Shown here: piece after piece, positions 24,311 through 32,931 of the stretch
Layout of the letters: every line of letters starts with the position of its first letter
How positions within the stretch are numbered: the first letter of the stretch is position 1
Origin: Actinomycetes bacterium
GTDB taxonomy: Bacteria; Actinomycetota; Acidimicrobiia; Acidimicrobiales; Acidimicrobilacustridaceae
Length of the DNA: 64,000 nt
NCBI GenBank assembly: GCA_029782025.1
Contig: JAKOVR010000209.1
Coordinates: 60,271-124,270 of the forward strand
Direction of reading: 5' to 3'
Notes under the pieces: generated by a model
Told to the model about the DNA's origin: nothing
What the model saw: the letters and a program-made list of their open reading frames with translations, nothing else
The model's database searches: none
Program-made: the position numbers and the translations under genes

Positions 24311-25213
24311 ATGCCGAGCGACGCCCTCGCCAACGTCATCGCCCTCCTCCGAGCCGCCCCCGTGCCGGCCGACATCGACCTCGCCCAGCTGCGCCAGAAC
24401 TACGTGGCCCTCGGGGCCATGATGCCGGCGGCCGACGGGGTGGCGGTGGAGGAGACCGAGCTCGCCGGCCGCCCGGCCTGGCGGGCCGTGCCCCCGAGCG
24501 CCCATCCCACCCGCACCGTGCTGTACCTCCACGGCGGCGGCTACGTTATCGGCTCCCCCGCGTCGCACGGCGCGCTCGTCACCCACCTCGCCGCCGCCGC
24601 CGGCGCCACGGTGTGGGCGCTCGACTACCGGCTGGCCCCCGAGCACCCCTACCCCGCCGCCCTCGACGACGCCGTCGCCGCGGTCCGGGCCCTGCTCGAG
24701 GCCGGCGTACCGGCGGGGTCGCTGACGATCGCCGGCGACTCCGCCGGCGGCGGCCTGACCCTCGCCGCCGTGCTGCGCCTCCGCGACGAGGGCGGCCCCC
24801 TGCCCGCCGGCGCCGTCCTGCTGTCGCCCTGGCTCGACCTCACCCATTCGGGCGACTCGATCCGCGAGCGGGAGGCCCTCGACCCGATGGTCAGCCCCGC
24901 CATGCTCGACCGCTGGGCCGACGAGTACACCGCCGCCGGCCGCGCCGCCGATCCCGCCACCTCCCCGGGGGTCTCCCCGCTCGTCGGCGACCTCGCCGGG
25001 CTGCCCCCGCTGCTCGTGCACGTGGGCACCGAGGAGATCCTGCTCGACGACGCCCGCCGTCTCGCCGGCCGCGTCGACGCCGTCGGCGGCGACATCGACC
25101 TCCACGTGGGCGAGGGCCTCATCCACGTGTGGCACCTGTTCGTGGGCGTCGTCCCGGAAGCCGACGAGGCCGTCGCCGCCGTCGGCACCTGGATCGCCGA
25201 CCGCACGTCCTGA
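24311..25213 (+). CDS. Alpha/beta-hydrolase, HSL-family esterase
   Basis: 300 residues of the hormone-sensitive-lipase group: oxyanion-hole 'HGGGYVIGS', nucleophile elbow 'GDSAGGG', acid Asp/Glu in the 'VGTEEILLDDA' region and the catalytic His in 'LIHVWHLF'. The motif 'LDYRLAPEHPYPAALDD' is characteristic. It probably hydrolyses short-chain esters in the cytoplasm, since no signal peptide is present. A longer frame extends left to 23318 but is a shadow of argS; the ATG at 24311 is supported by its -10 box. Confidence 0.94.
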   Translation: MPSDALANVIALLRAAPVPADIDLAQLRQNYVALGAMMPAADGVAVEETELAGRPAWRAVPPSAHPTRTVLYLHGGGYVIGSPASHGALVTHLAAAAGATVWALDYRLAPEHPYPAALDDAVAAVRALLEAGVPAGSLTIAGDSAGGGLTLAAVLRLRDEGGPLPAGAVLLSPWLDLTHSGDSIREREALDPMVSPAMLDRWADEYTAAGRAADPATSPGVSPLVGDLAGLPPLLVHVGTEEILLDDARRLAGRVDAVGGDIDLHVGEGLIHVWHLFVGVVPEADEAVAAVGTWIADRTS

Positions 25214-25263
25214 CCGCCGCCGCCACCACCCGATCCCGGTGGGAGTGGGCGCGTCGGCCGCGC

Positions 25264-25269
25264 TAACCT
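25264..25269 (+). promoter_or_regulatory. -10 element of tRNA-Arg
   Basis: TAACCT, 14 nt before the mature 5' end of the tRNA. Confidence 0.5.
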
Positions 25270-25283
25270 GCCGCCCCTACCCC

Positions 25284-25355
25284 GCCCTCGTAGCTCAGGG
25301 GATAGAGCATCGGCCTCCGGAGCCGTGTGCGGGCGTTCGAATCGCCCCGAGGGCA
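25284..25355 (+). tRNA. tRNA-Arg (anticodon CCG)
   Basis: 72 nt folding as a cloverleaf. The 7-bp acceptor stem GCCCTCG/CGAGGGC is perfect, the D arm is GCTC...GAGC, the anticodon loop CTCCGGA gives anticodon CCG, the T arm GGGCG-TTCGAAT-CGCCC is perfect, and the discriminator base is A. CCA is not fully encoded (ACCC follows). The anticodon stem has one T-T mismatch at its outer pair. Reads the CGG codon, which is abundant in this GC-rich genome. Confidence 0.95.
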
Positions 25356-25386
25356 CCCTGCGCATTCCGCGCCGTGACGGACCGGA

Positions 25387-26409
25387 CTATCGGAAGTCGG
25401 CGGCTACGGCCCACCAGTGGGGCTTCGAGAAGCCGGTGTGGATGCCGATCCGGGGGGCGGCGAGTGGGTCGGGCCAGGCGATCGAGAACCGGAAGTCCCC
25501 TCGATCGCGGTAATGCAAGGCCGGCGTCATGAACGTCTTGGCGTTCCCTCGCTCGTCGTCGAAGAACCGAAGGTCGAAGTCCTGGAGCACCCGGTGCCCG
25601 TCGTCCCAGGTGACGTGCACCGTCTCGCCGACGAACTCGAGGGGGGCGAAGACGACGGTCATGCAGGCGGAAAGATTGCCGGGCTCCTTCGGGTGCATGC
25701 CGTCCGGGATCTGGTCCACCCGCGCCATGTCGGCGACACGGACGGTCGTCAGGTTGGGGAACCGCTGTCCGATCTCCTCGAGGACCGGGGCGGCGTCGGG
25801 GGCGCCGCGGAGGTCGAGGTTGGCCTCGAGCGTCATGTTCACGAGCGCGGCGATGTCGAGGGCGGGCGGCCGCCCGCCCTCGACACGGACCAGGCCGGGG
25901 TGATCGGCCTCATCGGTGTCCAGGTAGTGCCCCGAGATCCATTCGTAGTTCGACAGGCCGACCGCCGCCGCGAAGCGGTGGCCGGGATTGCCGTCGCCGA
26001 AGATCTCGTCCGGGGCGCTCGGCGTGCTGAGCGCGCGTTCCACCTCGTCCCATCGAGGACCGACCGCCGCGCCCAAGCGATCGCGCAGCAGGCCGAGATC
26101 CAGCGCGCTGTCGTCGGCCTCGACCTCGTCGGTCCAGCCGATCGAGTACGACGAGACGAGGTGCGGGCCGTCGAACAACCAGAAGCCCCAGCCGTGGTCC
26201 TCGGCGTTGACGTAGAACAGGAGCAGACCGGCGTTGGCCGCGATCACGGCCTCGTCGGGCACGCCACCGAAATCCCGTTCCGGCACGACGGTGCACCACC
26301 CGCCGACCGGCGGGAACACCCAACCCGCGATGCCGGCCCGTTCGAGGAGGGCGACACCCTCGTCGAGATCCTGCGCCCGAAGGTGGTAGCTCTCGCTGAA
26401 CTCGCTCAT
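25387..26409 (-). CDS. Unknown cytoplasmic protein
   Basis: 340 residues, no signal peptide or membrane helix, acidic overall and unusually rich in Trp/Phe/Tyr. The N-terminal half has alternating strands and helices ('GWVFPPVGGWCTVVPERDFGG', 'AGLLLFYVNAEDHGWGFWLFDG'), then 'NYEWISGHYLDTDEAD'. The C-terminal half is beta-rich ('VVFAPLEFVGETVHVTWDDGHRVLQDFDLRFFDDE'). Such accessory proteins are sometimes toxin-immunity or suppressor-fold proteins, but I cannot assign it. It ends 31 nt after the tRNA, convergently, and has its own -10 box (TAGGTT, 6 nt upstream). Confidence 0.8.
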   Translation of the reverse strand: MSEFSESYHLRAQDLDEGVALLERAGIAGWVFPPVGGWCTVVPERDFGGVPDEAVIAANAGLLLFYVNAEDHGWGFWLFDGPHLVSSYSIGWTDEVEADDSALDLGLLRDRLGAAVGPRWDEVERALSTPSAPDEIFGDGNPGHRFAAAVGLSNYEWISGHYLDTDEADHPGLVRVEGGRPPALDIAALVNMTLEANLDLRGAPDAAPVLEEIGQRFPNLTTVRVADMARVDQIPDGMHPKEPGNLSACMTVVFAPLEFVGETVHVTWDDGHRVLQDFDLRFFDDERGNAKTFMTPALHYRDRGDFRFSIAWPDPLAAPRIGIHTGFSKPHWWAVAADFR

Positions 26410-26415
26410 GGAACG

Positions 26416-26421
26416 AACCTA
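26416..26421 (-). promoter_or_regulatory. -10 element of unknown gene
   Basis: TAGGTT on the minus strand, 6 nt before the ATG at 26409. Confidence 0.45.
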
Positions 26422-26441
26422 GGGCACGTCCGGTCGGACCG

Positions 26442-29309
26442 TCACAGGGCCCGGAGCTGTGCGGCCAACCACGAGTCGACGACCTGGAAGGCGCTCGAGC
26501 TCGTGAGGTGGACCCCGTCAGGTCGCATGGTGGCGTCCATCTCGCCACCGGGGAAGGTCCGGGCGTACGACTGGAAGTCCACGGTCCGCATGAAGGGTCG
26601 GCCGGCGGCGATCCGACGGAGGATCTCGTTGTAGCGGTCCATCCGGCTCCACTGCCCGCCCGGGTAGGGCTTCGATCCGGGGTCCCCCCGGTTGAGATCG
26701 ATGTGCGGGTACAGCATCACGGCGACCGTGGCGCCGCCGGCGTGCAGCGTGTCGAACGCGGCGCCGAGCTCGGCCATCAGGTAGCGCTCGTACACGGGGT
26801 CGCCGACGCTGCGCCACACCGTGTCGCCCGGGATCTGGTGGTCGGTGATCTCCCAGATGGCGTCGACCACGAGGACCACGTCGGGCCGGAACCGCTTCAC
26901 GGCGTCGTCGAAGATCGGCTGCCAGTTCGGGCACCGGTAGTCCGTCTCGGCGTTCTTGTCGAGCAGCCGACCCCCACGGACGAGGCCACAGTTCGATCGG
27001 GCCACCGAGGCGACCTTCATGCCGCCGCGCTGGTCGGCGAAGTTGTGGAGCCCCACGGCCACCGCCAGCCCGGTCGAATCGCCGGCGACGAGGATCCGCT
27101 GGGTGCTCGGCGGGGCGGCGCCGTTGCCGGCGGCGCCGGGGTCGGGCGTGGGCAGCGTGGCCCGCCACACGACGTCGTGCAGGGCGATCGCATCCTTGGC
27201 GATGGCCGTCGCCAGCTTCGCGCTGGTCCCCGGATCGAGCTTCACGCCGTTGGGCCGGAGGCGCCATGGACCCCCGTTGGCGGCGAGCCACGCGTCGAAA
27301 TCGAAGACCGAGGTCCGGGGCGCGTGCCGGGCGGCCGCCTCGCGGAGGAGCTCGTTGAACCGCTGGGCCCGCACCGAGTAGGTGCCGGCGTCGAGCAACC
27401 ACGGCCGGGTGGCGCCGAGGGCGTCCCAGTCCGTCGGCAGGGCGAAGAGCATCACGGCCGCGCTGTCGGTGAAGAACCCGATCACGTCGTCGAGCTCAGC
27501 GGCGACGCGAGCGTCGAACTCGGGATCGCCGATCGTGTGCCAGCTCCCTCCCCCGAGGTCGTGGGCGTAGAGCTCCTGGGCGCCGAGCTGCACGACGGCG
27601 ACGTCCGCCCGGGCGGCGTCCCGGGCCTTGCGCCACACGTCGCTCCGGTTGTCGCACGCGGGTTCGTTGGCGTGGACCCCCGCCACGTCACGGACGAGCG
27701 TGTGCCGGAGCAGCGAGCAGAGCGGGGCGACGCTGCCCTCGGCGAAATGGGCGTCGGCGCTGCCGTTGAGCTGGGTCAGCAGCTCGTAGGTGCTCACGCT
27801 GGCGTTCCGGTCGCCGTAGACGGCGATCCACGGTGGCGGTGCTTCCTCGCCTGGCACGACGGCGCCGCCGGAGCCGGTGCGGACCGTCGTGCCGACGGGA
27901 GCGGTGCCGAGCGTGACGCCGGGGAGGGTGCCATCCGTCAGCGGCGGTCGCTCGCCGAGGTCGGTCGGCTCGACCGCGGGATCCTCGGCCAGCAACTCGT
28001 CCTGGAACATCTGCTCCTGGGCTTCGTAATCGATGGCCGGCGGCGGGGCGAGCGCGCTCAGTCGCGTCGCGACGACGAGGACGGCGAGCGCCGTGGCGAC
28101 GGCGGGATAGCGGCTCGGCACCGGCAGCCACGGCAATCGCTGCCGTCGGCGGACCGGCTGCTCGAGGTATCGGAACGACACGGCGGCGACCAGCAACGTG
28201 ACCGCCAGCCGCAGTGCGAGCAACGCACCGGGGTCCAGCGGCACGCGGTCGCGATCGAGCCACAGGAACAAGGGCCAGTGGTACACGTACACGCCGTAGG
28301 AGACCCGACCGAGACGCACGAGGGGCGGGAGGGACAAGAGCCCGGCCACGGGACCCGGGACCAGCGCACCGGCGATGAGGGCGGCGGAGCACAGTCCGAA
28401 CAGGGCCAGGCCGCCGGAGGCGAGCCGGCTCGAGGACTGCTCGACCAGCGAGAAGGCGAGGAGCGTCGCCACCAGCGCACCGACGGCGACGCTGGCGAGG
28501 CCGACCCGGAGCCATGCCGCCGACCGCCGCAGCCGTGTCACCCCACCGCCGGCGTGGATGACGGCGGCGAGCAGGCAGCCGGCCAGCAGCTCCGCTGCTC
28601 GGGTGTCGGTGCCGTAGTAGACGCGATCGGGCTGGTCGGCATGGGCCAGCGTCGCCACCACCGACGCGGCCAGCAGCACGGTGAACGCGGCGATGGCCCG
28701 CCGCGCCACCCGGACCTGTGGGCGGCGCGCCGCGACCGCCATCAGGGTCAGCACCAGCACCGGCAGCACGAGGTAGAACTGCTCCTCGATCGCCAGGCTC
28801 CAGTAGTGCAACAGCGGCGACGGCGCGGCGAACAGCTCGCCGTAGGACTGCCCGCTGACGAGGAAGCGCCAGTTGGCGACGTCGGCCAGAGCGCCGGCGG
28901 CGTCGCCCCCGATTCGGCGCTGCTGATCCGCCGTGCCCACCGCCGCGGCCACGACGACGGCCAGGATCAGGCCGGCGAGCGACGCGGGCACCAGCCGCCG
29001 GATCCGGCGCGTCCAGAACGCCCGCAACCCGATCGCACCCACCGCCCCGCCGGCCAGCCGCTGCTGGGCCTCGCCGAGCAGGAGCGACGAGATGAGGAAG
29101 CCCGACAGGGTGAAGAACGTGCTGACGCCGAGGAAGCCGCCCCCCAGCCAGCTGACCCCGCCGTGGAACCCGACGACGGCGAGGACCGCCACCCCTCGCA
29201 CGCCGTCCAGCGCGGGGACGTAGGGCAGCAGCGGGGCGGGAGGGTTGCGCCCGGCCGACGTGCCGTCGTCCCCCGCCCCCGTCCCATCCATCCCGTCGAT
29301 CCCATCCAT
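26442..29309 (-). CDS. Acyltransferase-3 (OafA-like) fused to two SGNH domains
   Basis: 955 residues. The N-terminal acyltransferase-3 membrane domain (~25-430) starts 'YVPALDGVRGVAVLAVVGFHGG' and has about ten hydrophobic helices; the His of 'GFHGG' is the conserved catalytic-site residue. It is followed outside the membrane by two SGNH-like domains. The first (~490-700) has 'YGDRNAS' (499-500 are GD, but the nucleophile position is R501) and 'RPNGVKLDPG' instead of DGxH, so it looks dead. The second (~735-955) has an intact 'GDSTG' (S745) and 'RPDGVHL' (D931, H934). Enzymes of this layout O-acetylate or otherwise acylate surface polysaccharides, with the SGNH domain completing transfer. The start at 29309 is the first of three ATGs in a repetitive 5' end (29309, 29291). 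Confidence 0.9.
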   Translation of the reverse strand: MDGIDGMDGTGAGDDGTSAGRNPPAPLLPYVPALDGVRGVAVLAVVGFHGGVSWLGGGFLGVSTFFTLSGFLISSLLLGEAQQRLAGGAVGAIGLRAFWTRRIRRLVPASLAGLILAVVVAAAVGTADQQRRIGGDAAGALADVANWRFLVSGQSYGELFAAPSPLLHYWSLAIEEQFYLVLPVLVLTLMAVAARRPQVRVARRAIAAFTVLLAASVVATLAHADQPDRVYYGTDTRAAELLAGCLLAAVIHAGGGVTRLRRSAAWLRVGLASVAVGALVATLLAFSLVEQSSSRLASGGLALFGLCSAALIAGALVPGPVAGLLSLPPLVRLGRVSYGVYVYHWPLFLWLDRDRVPLDPGALLALRLAVTLLVAAVSFRYLEQPVRRRQRLPWLPVPSRYPAVATALAVLVVATRLSALAPPPAIDYEAQEQMFQDELLAEDPAVEPTDLGERPPLTDGTLPGVTLGTAPVGTTVRTGSGGAVVPGEEAPPPWIAVYGDRNASVSTYELLTQLNGSADAHFAEGSVAPLCSLLRHTLVRDVAGVHANEPACDNRSDVWRKARDAARADVAVVQLGAQELYAHDLGGGSWHTIGDPEFDARVAAELDDVIGFFTDSAAVMLFALPTDWDALGATRPWLLDAGTYSVRAQRFNELLREAAARHAPRTSVFDFDAWLAANGGPWRLRPNGVKLDPGTSAKLATAIAKDAIALHDVVWRATLPTPDPGAAGNGAAPPSTQRILVAGDSTGLAVAVGLHNFADQRGGMKVASVARSNCGLVRGGRLLDKNAETDYRCPNWQPIFDDAVKRFRPDVVLVVDAIWEITDHQIPGDTVWRSVGDPVYERYLMAELGAAFDTLHAGGATVAVMLYPHIDLNRGDPGSKPYPGGQWSRMDRYNEILRRIAAGRPFMRTVDFQSYARTFPGGEMDATMRPDGVHLTSSSAFQVVDSWLAAQLRAL

Positions 29310-29399
29310 CCACGCACGAGGGTACCGGCCACCCGGTGCCGCAGCCGTTCAGGGCCAGGTCCACTACGCTCTCGCCCGGACCTGAAGGTGAGGTGTGCC

Positions 29400-29801
29400 A
29401 TGGACCAGTCCGAGGCGTCGACGATGGACACGGCGAGAGCGGCGGCCGAGGCCCTCGAACGGGGCGACTTCACGGCGCTGCGGGAGTACCTGGCCGAGGA
29501 CGTCGTGTGGTTCGCCAACGGCGACCCCTCCCACCCCGGCACCTACCGCGGCCGCGACGAGGTGATCGCGGCGCTGCGGGTCCAGCGGGCCCAGGGGCAG
29601 ATCTCGGCCTCCAGCGTGGACGAAGTGGAGGAGCCCGAGGTCGAGGCCTTCGGCATGGCACCCATGGGCCGCCCCGGCGCCCGCTACTTCTCCGTCAACG
29701 CGGTCTCGGCCGCCGAGTGCCAGGAGACGGTGTCGGTCATCCAGGTCCAGGGCCCCGTCATCACCTCGTTCGGCTCGATGCCCGGCACCCGCCTCCTCTG
29801 A
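29400..29801 (+). CDS. SnoaL/NTF2-like protein
   Basis: 133 residues from ATG 29400 with a purine-rich site (AGGTGAGG) upstream. The fold signature is 'AAAEALERGDFTALREYLAEDVVWFANGDPSHPGTYRGRDEVIAALRVQ', typical of SnoaL-like domains that act as isomerases, cyclases or dehydratases, or as non-enzymatic binding proteins. It is the first gene of a compact operon with an acyl carrier protein (17 nt downstream) and a P450, so it probably acts on the carrier-bound or released product. Confidence 0.82.
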   Translation: MDQSEASTMDTARAAAEALERGDFTALREYLAEDVVWFANGDPSHPGTYRGRDEVIAALRVQRAQGQISASSVDEVEEPEVEAFGMAPMGRPGARYFSVNAVSAAECQETVSVIQVQGPVITSFGSMPGTRLL

Positions 29802-29818
29802 GCGGCGGTCCACCCGCC

Positions 29819-30082
29819 ATGGACGGCCTCGACGGTCCCCTCCCCTTCGACGCCGTCGTCGATCGCCTGGTGGCGTCGCTCGGCTTCACCCCGGTCAGCC
29901 GGCTCCCGTCGTCGCGGCTCTACGACGAGGTCGGGCTCGACAGCGCCGACGCCACCGAGCTGGTGCTGACGGTCGAGGCGATGGCCGGTCACGAGAACCC
30001 GAGCGTCGAGCTCCCCCACATGGTCACGCTCGGCGACGTGTACGACTACTACCTCATGCTCGTCGCCACCCGCTCGGGATGA
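29819..30082 (+). CDS. Acyl/peptidyl carrier protein
   Basis: 87 residues, the normal size of a free-standing carrier protein. The phosphopantetheine site is 'GLDSAD' (S42) at the start of helix 2, followed by 'ATELVLTVE'. The acidic recognition helix and the C-terminal 'LGDVYDYYLML' helix are present. It overlaps the P450 gene by 4 nt (ATGA). No adenylation, ketosynthase or AMP-ligase gene is adjacent, so it must be loaded by an enzyme encoded elsewhere. Confidence 0.9.
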   Translation: MDGLDGPLPFDAVVDRLVASLGFTPVSRLPSSRLYDEVGLDSADATELVLTVEAMAGHENPSVELPHMVTLGDVYDYYLMLVATRSG

Positions 30083-31245
30083 CGCAGGCGCCGGCGTCGG
30101 CGCCCGACGTGTTCGACGCGCTCCGGTCTCCGGCACGGCGCGACGACGTCCTGGGGTGGTGGACCGAACCGGTCCGGGAGCTCGACGACGGCAGCTGGCT
30201 CCTCACCGGCTACGACGCGGCGTCGTTCGCGCTGCACCGGCCCGAGCTGGTCAGCGCCGCGCCGCGCGAGATCGACGGGGCGCCCGACTCGGTGCTCCGC
30301 CGGCCCGGCGCGTCGGTTCTGCTGTTCACCGAACCGCCCGAGCACACACGGCTACGGCGGGTGCTGGCGGCCGGGCTGACACTGGATCCGGCCCCGTTCG
30401 CCGCCGCGCTGGGCGCCGGACTCGCTGTGGTGGCCGACCGGCCCGGCGACCTCGTGGCCGATGTGCTGGCCCCGGCCCTCGACCACGCGCTGGGGTCGCT
30501 CCTCGGCCTCCCCGACGAGCAGGTGGCGCGCCACCGCGCTTGGGCCCGCCACGCGTCCGACGTCCTCGACCCGGGCGCCTCGGCGGCGCTGGTCGAGCAG
30601 GCCGGCGCCAGCGGGCTGCGGGCCATGGTCGACATGACGCGGACACTCCGCCGTGGGGCCGGTGGGCTCGTCGGTCACCTGGCCCGGGCGGTGGACTCGG
30701 GCGACCTCGACGAAGCGGAGGCGGTGGCCAACCTGGTGAGCCTGATCTCGGCCGCCGTCGACACCACCGTCGGGCTGCTCACATCGCTCGTGCTGCACCT
30801 CGACCGGCAGCCGGCGGCAGTCTCGGTGCTGCGCGATCAACCCTCCCTCCACGAGCCGTTCCTCGAGGAGGTGACCCGGCTGGAGACACCGGTCCAACTC
30901 GTCACCCGGCGCTGCCGCGAGGCCGTCGCCGCCCCGTTCGGGACGATGCCAACCGGCGCCAACGTCCTCGTCGTTCTGGCCAGCGCCAACCGGGACGGCG
31001 CCGTCTTCGATCGTCCCGACACGGTCGGTCTCGACGCCACCCGCCCCCACCTCGGCTATGGCGCCGGGCTGCACCGCTGCCTGGGCGCGCCCATGGCCCG
31101 ACGGTACGGCGCCGCCGCCCTCCCGCTCCTGCTCCGACACTGGGATCGCTTCGACGTGCACGCGGGGGACGCGGTGGCGCGACGCCACCCGGTCTTCCGG
31201 GCCCACGACTCGATCCCGACCAGCCCCCGCCGCATCAGCCGGTGA
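30079..31245 (+). CDS. Cytochrome P450
   Basis: 388 residues, a soluble bacterial P450. Visible: C-helix 'HTRLRR' (H89), I-helix 'AAVDTT' (225-230), ExxR at E264-R267, and the heme loop 'LGYGAGLHRCLG' with Cys334. Coupling to a carrier protein suggests that it hydroxylates or desaturates a substrate held as a thioester, as known for P450s paired with carrier proteins. No ferredoxin gene is nearby. The 3' end overlaps the convergent glycosidase-like gene by 11 nt. Confidence 0.95.
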   Translation: MTQAPASAPDVFDALRSPARRDDVLGWWTEPVRELDDGSWLLTGYDAASFALHRPELVSAAPREIDGAPDSVLRRPGASVLLFTEPPEHTRLRRVLAAGLTLDPAPFAAALGAGLAVVADRPGDLVADVLAPALDHALGSLLGLPDEQVARHRAWARHASDVLDPGASAALVEQAGASGLRAMVDMTRTLRRGAGGLVGHLARAVDSGDLDEAEAVANLVSLISAAVDTTVGLLTSLVLHLDRQPAAVSVLRDQPSLHEPFLEEVTRLETPVQLVTRRCREAVAAPFGTMPTGANVLVVLASANRDGAVFDRPDTVGLDATRPHLGYGAGLHRCLGAPMARRYGAAALPLLLRHWDRFDVHAGDAVARRHPVFRAHDSIPTSPRRISR

Positions 31246-32890
31246 ACGACGGCGTCGCCACCGGCGGGGTCACCGGCGCGAGGCCGGCCACGAAGCCGAG
31301 CACCTCTCGCTGGCCGGCCGGGCACGACGGGGCGAGGGTGACGAGGTTGCCGGAGCCGGGGACACCGGCGACCTCCCGGCAGAGGGAGAGCGCCGTGGTG
31401 CCCTCGGCCGAGGTCGTGGCGATCGCCCCGACCGGCCCGAGCGGGATGCCGCCGGGGCAGTGCACGTCGCGCGTGAGGTAGGAGGAACGCACCAGCCCGT
31501 CGGCGCACTCGTAGAGCATCGCCGTGCCGGGGACCTCCTCGTAGGACAGCGTCCAGGCGTCGCCGGCCTGCGCCGTGAAGCCCCGGGGCAGCGGGCGGGA
31601 GGAATACCAGTGGGCGCCGCCGGCGTCGACGCCGTGGCGCACCACCGTGTGGGGGTAGTTCTCGAAGCCGCAGGTGGGGCGGGCTGGGTCATTGGCGTCG
31701 TGCCACACGGTGAACGCCGGCTTCGGCGAGCCGTCGAGGCGGCGCAGCCCCAGGGAGAGTCCGAACTCGTTCGCGTTGTCCCGCAGGCGGTGGTACACGA
31801 ACGACGACACCCCGGGGGTGCCCAACGCGGCCCGGAAGGCCTGGCACAACGACTCGGCCTGCTGCGGTTCCAAGGATGCGTCGGGCGCGTTGAGGCCCTG
31901 TTCGGTCATCTGCACGTCCCAGGCGGAGGGCACGTCGGGGTAGGTGGCGCGCAGCCAGCCGACGAGCACGCCGATGTTGCCCAGGGTGACGAAGGGGAGG
32001 TCTCGGGCGTCGATGGCCGGCGTCGGCAGCCCCGGATACGGATGGATGGCGACCGACCAGGCGCGGCCCCCGAGCAACGGCACGAGCGAGTCGATGAACG
32101 TCTTGACCGACAGCGCGGGGTGATCGAGGGCGGGGGTGTCGAAGACCGGGTCGAAGTGGTGCGTGAGCGAGATGAGCACGTGGGCCCGGGGCTGCGCCGC
32201 CCGAACCCGGTCGTAGGCGGCGACGAAGATCGCGGCATAGGTGTGGACCCAGTCGTCGACATCGCACGCCGTGCCCTGGCCGCACCCGATGTCGAACCAA
32301 TCGTTCGTGTTGACCTCGTTCTGGATCACGAAGTCGCTCACCCGACCGTGGCCGTGGGCGCCGTCGTAGCGCTGGGCGATCAGCGCCACGAACCGGGCGA
32401 AATCGGCCGGATCGTCGGGCACGCAGAAGATCTCGAAGCCGGGCGCCACGGGCGAACACGCCCGGGCGCCGCGGGCCCACGCCGGCGTGCCGTACAGGAT
32501 CGCCGTGGCGGGTGCGCCCAGGTCCGAGTAGGCCTGCACCTGGGCGTCGACCGCGGGCGGGACGACGAAGCAGTGGCCGCCCTGCTCCACCCGGTCCGGC
32601 GAGCACGGCGGCGCCTGCACCGATGGCTCCCACTCCGCCCACAGGAAGTTGATCGACACCGTGCCGAGGCCCGGCGCGTTGTCGGCAGGCGACGGCCAGA
32701 AGTCGGGCTGCAGGCCCTTGAGGTCGGGGACCCCTCGTCTGGGGTAGGCCGCGGGGTCGGCGATGGCGGCCGGCTCGGCGGCGTCCGCCGGCCGCGGCGC
32801 ACCGACGGTGAGGATGCCGAGGGCCCCGAACACCGCCGTGACGGCCGCCACGAGGCGTCGACCGTTCCGGCCCCTTCCCCCGCGACGCAT
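31235..32890 (-). CDS. Secreted DUF5722-type glycoside-hydrolase-like protein
   Basis: 551 residues. The ATG at 32890 is preferred over 32926: it starts a classic signal peptide (RRGGRGRNGRR, hydrophobic core, 'ADAA' cleavage ~38) and has TACCTT 6 nt upstream. The TIM-barrel part (~55-400) carries two acid residues at the right places for clan-A glycosidases: E192 in 'FVIQNEVN' and E330 in 'MTEQGLN'. At least six cysteines suggest disulfides. The C-terminal ~150 residues are beta-rich and may bind carbohydrate. The match to DUF5722 is from memory. Substrate unknown; probably a cell-wall or environmental glycan. Confidence 0.78.
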   Translation of the reverse strand: MRRGGRGRNGRRLVAAVTAVFGALGILTVGAPRPADAAEPAAIADPAAYPRRGVPDLKGLQPDFWPSPADNAPGLGTVSINFLWAEWEPSVQAPPCSPDRVEQGGHCFVVPPAVDAQVQAYSDLGAPATAILYGTPAWARGARACSPVAPGFEIFCVPDDPADFARFVALIAQRYDGAHGHGRVSDFVIQNEVNTNDWFDIGCGQGTACDVDDWVHTYAAIFVAAYDRVRAAQPRAHVLISLTHHFDPVFDTPALDHPALSVKTFIDSLVPLLGGRAWSVAIHPYPGLPTPAIDARDLPFVTLGNIGVLVGWLRATYPDVPSAWDVQMTEQGLNAPDASLEPQQAESLCQAFRAALGTPGVSSFVYHRLRDNANEFGLSLGLRRLDGSPKPAFTVWHDANDPARPTCGFENYPHTVVRHGVDAGGAHWYSSRPLPRGFTAQAGDAWTLSYEEVPGTAMLYECADGLVRSSYLTRDVHCPGGIPLGPVGAIATTSAEGTTALSLCREVAGVPGSGNLVTLAPSCPAGQREVLGFVAGLAPVTPPVATPSFTG

Positions 32891-32896
32891 GGCCGG

Positions 32897-32902
32897 AAGG
32901 TA
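32897..32902 (-). promoter_or_regulatory. -10 element of DUF5722 gene
   Basis: TACCTT on the minus strand, 6 nt before the ATG at 32890. Confidence 0.45.
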
Positions 32903-32917
32903 GCACCGGACCTCCCC

Positions 32918-32923
32918 TAGCAT
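32918..32923 (+). promoter_or_regulatory. -10 element of PPOX gene
   Basis: TAGCAT, 8 nt before the ATG at 32932; back to back with the divergent -10 at 32897-32902. Confidence 0.45.
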
Positions 32924-32931
32924 CACCGGCC

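Noticed and set aside
26508..29399. Long plus-strand frame before the SnoaL-like gene
   Set aside because: Antisense of the acyltransferase gene; only the part from the ATG at 29400 is real.
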